59,265 bases of DNA, from positions 1 to 59,265 of the forward strand of contig NZ_AOJE01000062.1 of assembly GCF_000337915.1 (NCBI RefSeq), read 5' to 3'. Shown here one piece after another: positions 24,765-33,973 of the stretch; position 1 is the first letter of the stretch; each line of letters starts with the position of its first letter. Under the pieces are notes generated by a model, which saw only the letters and a list, made by a program, of their open reading frames with translations, was not told where the DNA came from and ran no database searches. Origin of the DNA: Halorubrum saccharovorum DSM 1137. GTDB lineage: Archaea > Halobacteriota > Halobacteria > Halobacteriales > Haloferacaceae. The translations under genes and the position numbers were made by a program.

Positions 24765-25337
24765 TCACTCCACGTCTCGCGTCAGCTGCTCGCGGTACGG
24801 CTCGAACCCCTGCTTCTCGTAGAACGCCCGAGCCCGCTCGTTATCCACGTCGACGTCGAGCCGGAGTTCGCCGCAGTCCTGCTCGCGGGCGTCGGCCGCG
24901 GCCCGCTCGATCAGCCGGCTCGCGAGCCCGGTTCCGCGGTACGGCTCGTCGACGTAGATGTCGCCGACCACGAGCCGGTCCGGGCGGTCGAACACCTCGG
25001 GACACCCGTCGACGCTCGTCGAGACGAACGCCACGAGGTCGCGGTCCGGGTCGGGAACGCCGACGGGTTCGGGGGCCTCGGGATCGAGGCCCGCGGGGTC
25101 GACATCGCCGGCGTCGGTCTCGGCGTCGACCGCGACGACCCACAGGCGGCGGTTCGCGTCCTCGCGGAGCAGGTCGAGTCGGAACTCGGTCTCCGCGGCG
25201 ATCAGCTCCTCGTCGGCCCGGTCCGCGAGGGCGTGCGCCCCCACGCTCGCCGCGAGGTCGCGGTGATAGGGGAGCCACAGCTCCGCCGCATAGCGGCGGA
25301 GGGCGTCCTCGTCGATCGGGAGGCGTCGGATCTCCAT
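24765..25337 (-). CDS. GNAT-family N-acetyltransferase
   Basis: A 190-residue protein with the GNAT acetyl-CoA site VVGDIYVDEPYRGTGLASRL (motif A, with the Q/RxxGxG/A type loop YRGTGLA) and motif B ELRLDVDVDNERARAFYEK near the end. An acidic insertion (about 75-100) separates the first strands. The acceptor substrate is unknown. A poly-Asp/Glu surface is typical of halophiles. It is divergent from rpoL. Confidence 0.88.
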   Translation of the reverse strand: MEIRRLPIDEDALRRYAAELWLPYHRDLAASVGAHALADRADEELIAAETEFRLDLLREDANRRLWVVAVDAETDAGDVDPAGLDPEAPEPVGVPDPDRDLVAFVSTSVDGCPEVFDRPDRLVVGDIYVDEPYRGTGLASRLIERAAADAREQDCGELRLDVDVDNERARAFYEKQGFEPYREQLTRDVE

Positions 25338-25451
25338 GCCCCCGACTGCGTCCACGTCGCTTAAAAGGGCTGTCGTGGCGTGCGGGCGGTCCGCAACCTC
25401 CGAGATCCGGGAGACGAAACCTTGAAACGCGCCTCGGGCGAACCGTGAGAC

Positions 25452-25730
25452 ATGGAACTGCGGGTCATCGAGAAGACCGACACGGAACTCCGCATCGAGA
25501 TCGCCGGCGAGGACCACACGTTCATGAACGTGCTGAAGGGCGTCCTGCTGGAGACCGACGACGTCGCGGCCGCGACCTACGACATGAACCCCGAGCAGTC
25601 CGGCGGCCAGACGGAGCCGGTGCTGACGGTGAAAGCCGAGTCCGGCGACCCGCTCGACGTGCTCGCCGAGGGCGCAGCGTCGATCACAGACCGGACGAAC
25701 GCGCTGCGCGACGCCGTGAAGGCGGCCTGA
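25452..25730 (+). CDS. rpoL: DNA-directed RNA polymerase subunit Rpo11 (L)
   Basis: A 92-residue subunit L, homologue of eukaryotic RPB11 and of the bacterial alpha N-terminal domain. It dimerises with Rpo3 to nucleate polymerase assembly. The fold markers are [20 protein letters not shown] (the conserved helix of the alpha motif) and a C-terminal helix [17 protein letters not shown]. It is full length and probably leaderless. Confidence 0.95.
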   Translation: MELRVIEKTDTELRIEIAGEDHTFMNVLKGVLLETDDVAAATYDMNPEQSGGQTEPVLTVKAESGDPLDVLAEGAASITDRTNALRDAVKAA

Positions 25731-25838
25731 TCGACCGCGGATCTTCTGACTGTTTTTCTCTGCTCGCCGACATCCATCGTCAGATCGAACGCGCGAACGA
25801 GGGGCATACCTAAGTGCCGACTCTCGAAACGTGGGGGT

Positions 25839-26885
25839 ATGCCGCCGAGCGTACTCATGCTGGGATGGGGGTATCCGCCGAACATCACCGGCGGGCTCGA
25901 CGTCCACGTCGGTGAACTGTTCTCGGGGCTTCGCGACGACTTCGGGGTGGACGCCACCCTCGTGTTGCCCGCGGAGTTCGCGCCGGACGACGAGCCGGGG
26001 ATCGAACCCGTCGAGACCGGGGAGGGCGACGTCGCGGCCCGCGTCGACCGCCTCAGCGACCGGTTCGCCGAGCTCGCCCCCGACCACGACGTGATCCACA
26101 CGCACGACTGGTTCGGATACGGACCCGGCCGACAGGCCGCCCGCGCGTCGGACGCGACGTGGGTGTCGTCGTTCCACTCGCTGGCGAGCGACCGCAACAT
26201 CGACCCGCCCACCCGCGAAGTCGAGACCGAACGCCGCCTCGCGAACGCCGCGGACACCAACATCGCGGTCAGCGAGCTGGTCCGCGAGGACATCCGCGAA
26301 CTGTACGACGCCGACTCCCGCGTCGTGTACAACGGCTTCTCGACGCCGAAGTTCTCGGGGAAAGACGTCCGCGAGGACCTCGGGATCGACGGCGAGATGC
26401 TGTTCTTCGTCGGCCGACACACCGACCAGAAGGGGATCTCGCACCTGCTGTACGCGATGCGGAAGCTCCACCGCCCGGACGTGACCCTCGTCGTCGGCGG
26501 ATCGGGCCACCAGACGGACCAGCTGAAGCGGTTCGCCGAGCTGCTCGGGATTCAGGACCGCGTCGAGTTCGTCGGCTACGTCCCGGAAGACGAGCTCGGC
26601 GACTACTACGCCGCCGCCGACGCGTTCGTCTCCCCGTCGTACGCGGAGCCGTTCGGAATCACGATCACCGAGGCGCTGGAGTCCGGGACGCAGGTCGTCG
26701 CGACCCGGTCGGGCGTCGCGGAGGTGCTCCCCGACGGCTGCCTCGTCGAGGTCGAGGTCGACTCCGAGTCGATCGTCGACGGGATCGCGACCGCGCTCGA
26801 CCGCGAGCGCCCCCCGGAGTACGAGCGCCGCGAGTGGTCGGACGTCACCGAGGACACGCTGGCCGTGTACGAAGACGTGGCTTAG
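25839..26885 (+). CDS. GT4-family glycosyltransferase
   Basis: A 348-residue GT-B enzyme. The N-terminal domain starts SVLMLGWGYPPNITGGLDVH, typical of glycogen-synthase-like GT4 proteins. The C-terminal domain has LFFVGRHTDQKGISHLLYAM and the donor-site EPFGITITEALESGTQVVAT (E-x7-E motif). It transfers a sugar from a nucleotide donor. It could act in glycogen-type, trehalose or surface glycan synthesis; the acceptor cannot be inferred. CCTAAG about 27 bases upstream supports the start. Confidence 0.9.
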   Translation: MPPSVLMLGWGYPPNITGGLDVHVGELFSGLRDDFGVDATLVLPAEFAPDDEPGIEPVETGEGDVAARVDRLSDRFAELAPDHDVIHTHDWFGYGPGRQAARASDATWVSSFHSLASDRNIDPPTREVETERRLANAADTNIAVSELVREDIRELYDADSRVVYNGFSTPKFSGKDVREDLGIDGEMLFFVGRHTDQKGISHLLYAMRKLHRPDVTLVVGGSGHQTDQLKRFAELLGIQDRVEFVGYVPEDELGDYYAAADAFVSPSYAEPFGITITEALESGTQVVATRSGVAEVLPDGCLVEVEVDSESIVDGIATALDRERPPEYERREWSDVTEDTLAVYEDVA

Positions 26886-26923
26886 TCCACCGAGCGTTGC
26901 CGTTTCTCGTTTCCGACCGCCAG

Positions 26924-27244
26924 CTACTCGTCGTCGCCGCGGTACACGTCGAACTCGGTGGCCGTCTCCGGGTGGGTAATTCGGAACCCGTCCGCGGTCT
27001 CGATCACGCCGCGGGTGCTCCCCGACCCGCCGCCGTACGGGCTCTCCTCACCGTCGATCCCGCTGCCGCCCTGATACGGCGAGGTGTACGGCGAGTCCGA
27101 CACGGGGTCGTCGAAGCCGGCCGGCGGGAGGTAGATCCGCTCGCCGCTCGCGGAGCGAACGACGACGGCGACGTCGCGGGTCCCGGTCACGTCGATGACG
27201 GTCCGCTCTCCCGTGACGCGCGCGTCGATGTCGATCTCGTCCAT
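26924..27244 (-). CDS. Uncharacterised haloarchaeal acidic protein
   Basis: A 106-residue soluble protein: a beta-rich N-terminal half (IDARVTGERTVIDVTGTRDV, SASGERIYLPP), a Gly/Ser/Tyr-rich flexible middle (TSPYQGGSGIDGEE), and a short C-terminal strand pair (GFRITHPETATEFDVYRGD). A TATA-like element (ggtttag on the plus strand, 27267-27273) lies about 27 bases upstream. It is divergent from the rpa operon. I do not recognise the family. Confidence 0.7.
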   Translation of the reverse strand: MDEIDIDARVTGERTVIDVTGTRDVAVVVRSASGERIYLPPAGFDDPVSDSPYTSPYQGGSGIDGEESPYGGGSGSTRGVIETADGFRITHPETATEFDVYRGDDE

Positions 27245-27363
27245 ACCCCACGTTGCGGACGGGGGCGGTTTAGCCCTACCGACCGCGCGGGTCGCGATCG
27301 GCGTGTCGGTCCGCTGGTCGGGGTGGTGAACCCTTTTGTGCGGTCGCGTCGAAGCCCGACCCG

Positions 27364-28638
27364 ATGGACGTCAACAGCCATGCCGAGGAGCTCGCCTCCG
27401 ACCTCGGCGTCGACAAAGAGGAGGTCAAAGACGACCTGCAGAACCTACTGGAGTACAGCGTCCCGATCGACGAGGCCAAACAGAGCGTCCGCCGGAAGCA
27501 CGGGGGCGGCGGCGGGGGATCGACGCCGACCCCCGACGCCGTCGACGTGGGCGAGATCACCACCGACCACGACGGCGTGACGGTCACGGTCCGCGTGCTC
27601 ACCCAGGGAACTCGCACGATCCGGTACCAGGGCGACGACCTCACGATCCGCGAGGGAGAGATCGCCGACGGGACCGGCGTCATCTCCTACACCGCGTGGC
27701 AGGACTTCGGGTTCGAGCCGGGCGACTCGCTGACGATCGGCAACGCCGGCGTCCGCGAGTGGGAGGGCGCGCCGGAGCTCAACCTCAACGACTCCACCAC
27801 CGTCGCCATCGCCGACGAGCCGGTCGAGGTCGACCGCGAGGTCGGCGGCGACCGGAGCCTCGTCGACATCGACGCGGGCGACCGCGGGCGTAACGTCGAG
27901 GTCCGCGTGCTGGAGGTCGACGAGAAGACGATCTCCGGCCGGGACGGCGAGACGGAGATCCTGGAGGGCGTCGTCGGCGACGCCACCGCGAAGCTCCCGT
28001 TCACCGACTGGCAGCCCCGCTCGGAGCTGAAGCCGGGCGCCGACCTCCGGATCGAGGACGTGTACGTCCGCGAGTTCCGCGGCGTCCCCTCGCTCAACCT
28101 CACCGAGTTCTCGACGGTGACGCCCCTCCCCGACCCCGTCGAGGTCGCGGAGGACGCGCCGCGTCTGTCGATCGCCGAGGCGGTCGCCTCCGGCGGGATG
28201 TTCGACGTGGAAGTCGTCGGGAACGTCCTCGAGATCCGGGACGGGTCCGGGCTCATCGAGCGCTGTCCGGAGTGCGGCCGCGTGGTCCAGAACGGCCAGT
28301 GCCGGAGCCACGGCGACGTGGACGGCGAGGACGACCTCCGAGTGAAGGCGATCCTCGACGACGGCACCGACACCGTCACCGTCGTCTTAGACGACGAGCT
28401 CACCGCCGAGGTGTACGGCGGCGGGCTCGACGACGCCCTCGACGCCGCGAAGGACGCGATGGACAAGGAGGTCGTCGCCGAGGAGATATCTGACTCCCTC
28501 GTCGGTCGCGCGTACCGCGTCCGCGGGAACCTCTCGGTCGACGACTACGGCGCCAACCTCGACGCCAGCGAGTTCGAACTCGCGGACGACGACCCGGCCG
28601 AGCACGCCCGCGCCGCGCTCGCGGAGGTGGGCGAATGA
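27364..28638 (+). CDS. rpa: Replication protein A, zinc-finger type (RpaA1/RpaB1-like)
   Basis: A 424-residue single-stranded DNA-binding protein. It has an N-terminal helical domain (about 1-45), a Gly linker, then OB folds at about 60-155 and 165-255, and a third at about 268-400 with an inserted zinc finger (C301, C304, C313, H316). This matches the zinc-finger class of haloarchaeal RPAs (RpaA1/RpaB1 in Haloferax), and the genetic context agrees. The next two genes, an RPA-associated protein and a phosphoesterase, overlap by four and one bases. It protects ssDNA in replication and repair. CCCTTTTGTG is the TATA box about 27 bases upstream. Confidence 0.93.
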   Translation: MDVNSHAEELASDLGVDKEEVKDDLQNLLEYSVPIDEAKQSVRRKHGGGGGGSTPTPDAVDVGEITTDHDGVTVTVRVLTQGTRTIRYQGDDLTIREGEIADGTGVISYTAWQDFGFEPGDSLTIGNAGVREWEGAPELNLNDSTTVAIADEPVEVDREVGGDRSLVDIDAGDRGRNVEVRVLEVDEKTISGRDGETEILEGVVGDATAKLPFTDWQPRSELKPGADLRIEDVYVREFRGVPSLNLTEFSTVTPLPDPVEVAEDAPRLSIAEAVASGGMFDVEVVGNVLEIRDGSGLIERCPECGRVVQNGQCRSHGDVDGEDDLRVKAILDDGTDTVTVVLDDELTAEVYGGGLDDALDAAKDAMDKEVVAEEISDSLVGRAYRVRGNLSVDDYGANLDASEFELADDDPAEHARAALAEVGE

Positions 28639-30299
28639 GCGACGACGGACCGGGCGCCCGCGAGGTCGCCCACCGGGTGTTCGCCGCCGAGTTCGACGAC
28701 GCCTCGCTCTCGTACTCCGAGAGCGACGAGGAGCGCGCCCCGAACTACGTGGTGACTCCCACGGGGGCCCGCGTGAACCGACTGTTCGTCGCCGGCGTGC
28801 TCACCGAGGTCGAGCGCGTGAACGACGAGACGCGCCGCGGGCGCGTCGTCGACCCCTCCGGCGCGTTCGTCACCTACGCCGGCCAGTACCAGCCCGAGGC
28901 ACAGACCTTCTTAGAGCGCGCCGAGCCGCCGGCGTTCGTCGCGCTCACGGGGAAGGCGCGCACCTTCGAGCCGGAGGACTCCGACCGGGTGTTCACCTCG
29001 GTCCGCCCCGAGAGCCTCAACGCGGTCGACGCCGACACCCGCGACCGGTGGGTGGTCTCCGCCGCGGAGGCGACGCTCGACCGGCTCGCCGTCTTCGAGA
29101 AAGCTCTTGACTCCAGCCTCCGCGGCGAGGAGCTCCGAGCGGCCCTCGAATCGGGCGGCGCGCCCGCGTCGCTGGCGGCCGGGATCCCGAAGGCGATCGC
29201 CCACTACGACACCTCGACCGCCTACGTCGAGGCACTTCGGCGGCTCGCCGTCGACGCCTTAGAGCTGATCGCCGGCGACCGCGACGAGGTGCGTTCGCTC
29301 GACATCGCGCCCGGCGATGGCGGCGAGACGGCGATCGGCGCGCTTCCGGAGACGGACGTGACGATCGAGGCGCCGGCGGAGTCAGTCGGCGACGAGGGGA
29401 CGGCGGAACCGGAACCCGAGAAGGCTCCCGCCGGATCCGACGAGACCGCCTCCGAACCGGAGGCGTCCGACGCCGAGTCGGAATCGGCGGTGACCGGTGA
29501 CGAGACGGGCGAGACGACCGAGACGGGCGAGACGACCGAGACGACCGAAACGACCGAGACGACCGAGACGACCGAGACGGGCGAGACGACCGAGACGACC
29601 GAGGCGGCCAAGTCCGGATCGACCGACGCCGACTCGATCGGTTCCGAAGCCGTCGACACCGCTGACGCCGCAGCTGTCGGCGCTAAGCCCGACGACGAGA
29701 GCGACGGCCTCGGCGACTTCGACGCCGGAACGGGCGCCGCCGAGACCGACGAATCCGGAGGAGGTGACGCCGCCTCTGGCGACGACCTCGACGAACCGCC
29801 GACCGAGCCTGGGTCCGACGAGATGTACGAGCTCGACGACGAGGAGCGCGAGGAGATCGAGTCGGAGTTCGGCACCGACTTCTCGACCGGGAGTGAGGTC
29901 GACGAGCCCGGCGAGGCCGACATCGACGTGCCGGAACCCGAGGAGGTGGAGGAGCTCTCGACCGCCGAAGAGGCAGCCGCGCCCGCCGAGAGCGATGGGT
30001 CAGCCGGCGGAAGCACTGACGAGACCGCGGCGGCGTCGACCGCCGACGCGGGGACGGAAGGCGAGGAGCAGCCGGCCAACGAAGCGGGCGAGCCGGCCGC
30101 TGACCTCGACCTCGAAGCCGCCGTTATCGACGCGATGGACGCCCTCGACGACGGCGACGGCGCCGACCGTGAGGCGGTCGTCGAGGCGGTCGCCGACGAC
30201 CACGGCGTCGCCGCCGACGCGGTCGAGGACGCGATCCAGGACGCCCTGATGAGCGGGAAGTGCTACGAGCCCGGCGACGGCGTGCTCAAGCCGATCTGA
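28635..30299 (+). CDS. RPA-associated protein (COG3390-type) with long acidic repeat linker and C-terminal winged helix
   Basis: A 554-residue protein. The N-terminal 220 residues form a conserved OB-like domain (NYVVTPTGARVNRLFVAGVL, SGAFVTYAGQYQPEAQTFLE) found in proteins encoded next to haloarchaeal rpa genes. It is the functional partner of RPA, like RPA32. A roughly 260-residue acidic low-complexity linker follows, including an ETTET tandem array. The last 60 residues (AAVIDAMDALDDGDGADREA to GDGVLKPI) form a winged helix similar in layout to the RPA32 C-terminus. The unusual length of the linker is the oddity. Its ATG overlaps the rpa stop. Confidence 0.87.
   Translation: MSDDGPGAREVAHRVFAAEFDDASLSYSESDEERAPNYVVTPTGARVNRLFVAGVLTEVERVNDETRRGRVVDPSGAFVTYAGQYQPEAQTFLERAEPPAFVALTGKARTFEPEDSDRVFTSVRPESLNAVDADTRDRWVVSAAEATLDRLAVFEKALDSSLRGEELRAALESGGAPASLAAGIPKAIAHYDTSTAYVEALRRLAVDALELIAGDRDEVRSLDIAPGDGGETAIGALPETDVTIEAPAESVGDEGTAEPEPEKAPAGSDETASEPEASDAESESAVTGDETGETTETGETTETTETTETTETTETGETTETTEAAKSGSTDADSIGSEAVDTADAAAVGAKPDDESDGLGDFDAGTGAAETDESGGGDAASGDDLDEPPTEPGSDEMYELDDEEREEIESEFGTDFSTGSEVDEPGEADIDVPEPEEVEELSTAEEAAAPAESDGSAGGSTDETAAASTADAGTEGEEQPANEAGEPAADLDLEAAVIDAMDALDDGDGADREAVVEAVADDHGVAADAVEDAIQDALMSGKCYEPGDGVLKPI
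29502..29600 (+). repeat. 11 tandem 9-bp units inside the RPA-associated gene
   Basis: Eleven in-frame copies of GAGACGACC or GAGACGGGC (one with GAAACGACC) encode an (E-T-T/G)n array. Because the unit is a multiple of three, slippage would change linker length without a frameshift, so length polymorphism between strains is likely. Confidence 0.9.
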
Positions 30300-31135
30300 T
30301 GGCGCCCGCCGCGCCGCCCGCCGTCGAACCGGTGGTCGGAGAACCGGCCGCCGTGGCCGACCTCGGCGGGGAGCGCGCGCTGCTCGTTGCCGATGTCCAC
30401 GCCGGCATCGAGGTCGGGCTCCGGTACGAGCGCGGCGTCGAACTCGACAGTCACGCCGACGAGCGCCGCGAGCGACTCTGCGCGCTCGTCGCCGAGACCG
30501 ATGCCGACCGGCTGGTGGTCCTCGGCGACCTCGCCCATCGGATCGCGGCGCCGGACGGCGACGAGCGCGAGGAGCTCGCCGAGCTGATCCGCGCGGTCAC
30601 GGACCGCGTCCCGATGACGCTCGTCGAGGGGAACCACGACGGCGGGGTCGCGGAGGCGTTCGCCGACGACCTCGACGTGATCGGGTCCGGGGGCGGTCTC
30701 CTGTCCGGAGGCGATCTCCTGTCCGGCGCCGGCGACGCCAGCGACGACGGGACGGCCGCCGACACTGGCGTCGGCGTCCTCCACGGCCACACGTGGCCCG
30801 ATCCCGCGCTCCTCGACGCCGACGTGGTCTGTATGGGTCACGAGCACCCGCAGGTTCGGCTGGAGGACGCGGTCGGCGGCTCTCGCGTGGAGCGCGCGTG
30901 GCTGCGCGGGACGCTCGATCCGGCGGCGTTCGTGGAGAGCGGAGAAGCCGACACGGTCGCCGGCGCGGACCCGCCCGAACTCGTCGTCTTCCCGGCGTTC
31001 AACGACCGCTCCGGCGGGACGTGGGTCAACGTCGACGGCCAGTCGTTCCTCGCGCCGTTCCTCCCGGACGCGCTCCCGTCCGGCGACGCGTACCTGCTCG
31101 ACGGAACGCGGCTCGGGGACTACCGACGAGTGTGA
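30299..31135 (+). CDS. Calcineurin-like metallophosphoesterase of the rpa operon
   Basis: A 278-residue protein whose start overlaps the previous stop (TGATG). Metallophosphoesterase motifs appear in order: LLVADVHAGIE (D-x-H), VVLGDLAHR (GD), VEGNHDGG (GNHD), VLHGHTWPD (GH-like) and MGHEHPQVRLE (GHxH). An acidic Gly-rich insert lies at about 140-160. In haloarchaea such phosphoesterases (YbbF/MPE-like) are co-transcribed with RPA genes, suggesting a role in DNA repair or end processing. The substrate is unknown. Confidence 0.9.
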   Translation: MAPAAPPAVEPVVGEPAAVADLGGERALLVADVHAGIEVGLRYERGVELDSHADERRERLCALVAETDADRLVVLGDLAHRIAAPDGDEREELAELIRAVTDRVPMTLVEGNHDGGVAEAFADDLDVIGSGGGLLSGGDLLSGAGDASDDGTAADTGVGVLHGHTWPDPALLDADVVCMGHEHPQVRLEDAVGGSRVERAWLRGTLDPAAFVESGEADTVAGADPPELVVFPAFNDRSGGTWVNVDGQSFLAPFLPDALPSGDAYLLDGTRLGDYRRV

Positions 31136-31289
31136 GGCGTCGCCGTCGGCCACGGCCCGCTTAGCCCGCGGCGGATCGATAACGTGCGCGTTCGTCGCTC
31201 GCACGCGCTGCCTCGGCCCGCTCTCTCGCTCGTCGTCGACAGGCGCATAGGCGGTACTTTCACCGGGAATCTTGGTGATTCTCACGAGG

Positions 31290-31348
31290 CAAGAACGGCG
31301 AATCGGATCTCGACAGCCGCGAGAGTGTGCGGTGAAACACCGTTCTTG
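31290..31348. repeat. Nested inverted repeat upstream of the histidine kinase gene
   Basis: The outer arms CAAGAACGG (31290-31298) and CCGTTCTTG (31340-31348) are perfectly complementary. Inside lies a smaller stem TCTCG/CGAGA (about 31307-31323). No protein-coding frame is convincing here. It lies in the 333-base gap 31136-31468, about 90 bases upstream of the kinase TATA box (gtttatctg, 31438-31446). It may be a structured 3' region or a protein-binding site. Confidence 0.4.
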
Positions 31349-31468
31349 GCTGTGTGGGGCGATTATTTCGACCTACGGAGATCGTCGAACGCACATCAGA
31401 TCGGGTCCTATTACCACGCCTGAAAATATGTCCATAGGTTTATCTGTCGAGTGTGGATTCGTCCTCGT

Positions 31469-33529
31469 ATGGGGTTTTCACCCGGTATCGTCTCTTGGGC
31501 CCTGTTCGGCATCTCTGGGCTGAACCTCGGTATCGCCGCCGTCGCGGTCCGACGCAGAGAGGTGCGCGGCGCGGTCGCGTTCTCGCTGGTGATGATCTGC
31601 GTGTCTCTCTACTCGGTGGGCACCGGAATCCGCGCCGGGAGCACGACGCTCTCGCTGTATCAGGTCGGGACGGTCGTCAAATTCGCCGGGATCCTCGGAC
31701 TCGGGCCGACCCAACTCCGATTCGGACTGATATACACCGGCCGGGAGTCACTCCTCACTCGCCGCCGCTGGGCACTCCTGCTCGCGTGCCCGGCCGCCGT
31801 CTTCGCACTCGTCGCGACCGCACCGGCACACGACCTGCTCTGGACCGTTCGCGGGTTCAGCAGCGCCGCTCCGCTGGCCGCCGTCGACCGGGCAAACGGG
31901 CCGCTGTTTTGGTTGACGCTGGCGTACACCTACACCCTGATACTCACCACGTACTCGTTGCTGCTCGTTTTCGGGATCAGGCGCGGCGGGCAATACCGCA
32001 CGCAGGTCCTGCTGATGCTCTCCGGCGGAATCATTCCGGTTATCGGCAGTTTCCTCCTCTTGTACAGCGGTAACCTGTCGTCGGCCTTCGACCCGACGGC
32101 GTTCGCCAACACGGTTACCGGCGTCGTGTTCGCCGTCGCGCTCTTCGGATTCGGCTTCCTCGACCTGGCTCCCGTCGCGAGGCATACCCTCGTCGACGAG
32201 ATGGTCGACCCGGTGTACGTCGTCGACGTCGACGATCGCGTCGTCGACGTGAACGTGGCCGGTATGGAACTTCTCGGCGAGGGAGTGGGTGAGCCAGTCG
32301 GCCGACCGGCGGCCGAGGTGGTTCCGCTGTACGACTCGTTCCACGAGAGCACCGACGACGCCGACTCGGACGTGACCGTCGAGCGCGACGGGTCGCTTCG
32401 ATTCTTCGACATCAACCGAACGACGCTGACCGACCGGAGCGGAGCGACGATCGGGTCGCTGTTGATCTACCGCGACGTCACAGAGCGACACATCACCGAA
32501 AAGCGGTTCGAACGACTCATCCAACAGTCTTCGGACATCATCGCGGTGATCGACGAGAGCGGAGACATCACGCACGTCAGCCAGTCGGTTGAAGAGATTC
32601 TCGGCTACGGCCCGACGGCGTTGATCGGTGCGAACGTCATCGAGAACGTCCATCCCAACGACCAAGACGAGCTCCGCGCCGAACTCTCCGCCCACGCCAC
32701 CGAGTACGGCTACACCAGCTCCTACAGGGTTCGGTTCCGGCACGCCGACGGAGAGTGGCGGGTCCTCGAAGTACGGGCGCGGAACCTGCTCAAAGACCAA
32801 TTCGTGGAGGGCATCGTGCTGAACTCCCGCGATGTCACCGAAAAAGAGCGGCAGAGGCGAAAGCTTGAGCGGCAGAACGAGCGGCTCGACCAGTTCGCCA
32901 GCATCGTCTCGCACGACCTCCGAAACCCGCTGAACGTCGCGACCGGTCATGTCGATATGCTCGCATCGGACGCCGGAAGCGAGCAGGAAGACTCCATCGA
33001 GACGGTTCAGCGGCAGCTCGAACGGATGGAGGCGATCATCAGCGACGCCCTCACGCTAGCTCGGTCGGGCGAGGTGATCACCGAGACCACCGAGGTGCGG
33101 CTCGAGGACATCTCTCGCACGGCGTGGCAGAACGTCGACACCGCCGAGGCCGACCTCGTCGTCGACACGTCGATCACCCTCGACGCAGACAAAGACCGGC
33201 TGCTCAACGTTTTCGAGAACCTGTATCGAAACAGCGTCGAACACAACGAGACGACGGGTCTGACCGTTCGGGTCGGGCCGCTGTCCGAGACGTTCGGGTT
33301 CTACGTCGAGGACACCGGCACGGGGATCCCCGAGGACAAGCGCGGCCAAGTGCTCGAACAGGGGTACACGACCAACCGCGAGGGGACCGGGTTCGGGCTC
33401 GCGGTCGTCAGGGACATCGTCAGGGCGCACGGGTGGCAGATCACGGTCTCGGAAAGCGACGAGGGCGGCGCGAGGTTCGAGATCGAGTGCGCCGAGGTCC
33501 CGCTGGAAGAGCAGCCCACGACAGCCTGA
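31469..33529 (+). CDS. Sensor histidine kinase: 7TM domain, two PAS, HisKA, HATPase
   Basis: The protein has 686 residues from ATG 31469, which fits the TATA box 27 bases upstream better than the GTG 18 bases earlier. It has seven hydrophobic helices (about 1-225, the histidine-kinase N-terminal 7TM module) and PAS domains at about 230-335 and 345-455 (IIAVIDESGDITHVSQSVEE, RYRVRFRHADGEWRVLEVRA-like). HisKA carries the phospho-acceptor His in SIVSHDLRNPLN, and the ATPase has N box NLYRNSVEH and G boxes EDTGTGIPE and GTGFGLAVV. A membrane-linked sensor is predicted; no response regulator is adjacent, so the output is unknown. Confidence 0.93.
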   Translation: MGFSPGIVSWALFGISGLNLGIAAVAVRRREVRGAVAFSLVMICVSLYSVGTGIRAGSTTLSLYQVGTVVKFAGILGLGPTQLRFGLIYTGRESLLTRRRWALLLACPAAVFALVATAPAHDLLWTVRGFSSAAPLAAVDRANGPLFWLTLAYTYTLILTTYSLLLVFGIRRGGQYRTQVLLMLSGGIIPVIGSFLLLYSGNLSSAFDPTAFANTVTGVVFAVALFGFGFLDLAPVARHTLVDEMVDPVYVVDVDDRVVDVNVAGMELLGEGVGEPVGRPAAEVVPLYDSFHESTDDADSDVTVERDGSLRFFDINRTTLTDRSGATIGSLLIYRDVTERHITEKRFERLIQQSSDIIAVIDESGDITHVSQSVEEILGYGPTALIGANVIENVHPNDQDELRAELSAHATEYGYTSSYRVRFRHADGEWRVLEVRARNLLKDQFVEGIVLNSRDVTEKERQRRKLERQNERLDQFASIVSHDLRNPLNVATGHVDMLASDAGSEQEDSIETVQRQLERMEAIISDALTLARSGEVITETTEVRLEDISRTAWQNVDTAEADLVVDTSITLDADKDRLLNVFENLYRNSVEHNETTGLTVRVGPLSETFGFYVEDTGTGIPEDKRGQVLEQGYTTNREGTGFGLAVVRDIVRAHGWQITVSESDEGGARFEIECAEVPLEEQPTTA

Positions 33530-33550
33530 GCGCTCGGCCTCGCCGGCCTC

Positions 33551-33973
33551 TCAGAGCGGCCGGAACCGGAACCCGTCCCACTCCTGGCTCTCCGGCTCGC
33601 GGATCCCGGCGCCCGGCTCGCGGAGCTCGTCGGCGTAGACCGGTTCGACGCGGTCGCCGATGTCGACGTCGAAGGTCTCCCCGGTGCCGTCCTCGCGCTC
33701 GGCGATCTGTCCGAGCGCGCGGACCGCGGGACCGTCGTACTCGTCCCCTAGGTCGAACTCGACGATCGCGAGGGTGTTCGGCTCGCGGACGCCCGGCGGC
33801 GTCGCCGTCGAGGTCGTCCACGTGAGGATCTCCCCCTCGTACTCCCGGAGGTCGACCGTCCCGACGCGCTCGGCGCCGTTCGGGCTCACGGTGTGGGGCG
33901 GGTACGTGACCGTTCCGTCCGCGTACTCCGCCGCTTCGAAGGTCGGTTCGTCCGCCTGAGTGTTCTCGCTCAT
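33551..33973 (-). CDS. OB-fold beta subunit of haloarchaeal-type beta-ketothiolase
   Basis: A 140-residue DUF35-type OB-fold protein (GEILTWTTSTATPPGVREP, LAIVEFDLGDEYDG). The zinc-ribbon cysteines found in many DUF35 proteins are absent. It overlaps the thiolase gene by four bases (ATGA). In Haloferax mediterranei, BktB and PhaA each consist of a thiolase alpha subunit plus an OB-fold beta subunit needed for activity. This pair has that exact organisation, so I assign it as the beta subunit. Confidence 0.85.
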   Translation of the reverse strand: MSENTQADEPTFEAAEYADGTVTYPPHTVSPNGAERVGTVDLREYEGEILTWTTSTATPPGVREPNTLAIVEFDLGDEYDGPAVRALGQIAEREDGTGETFDVDIGDRVEPVYADELREPGAGIREPESQEWDGFRFRPL

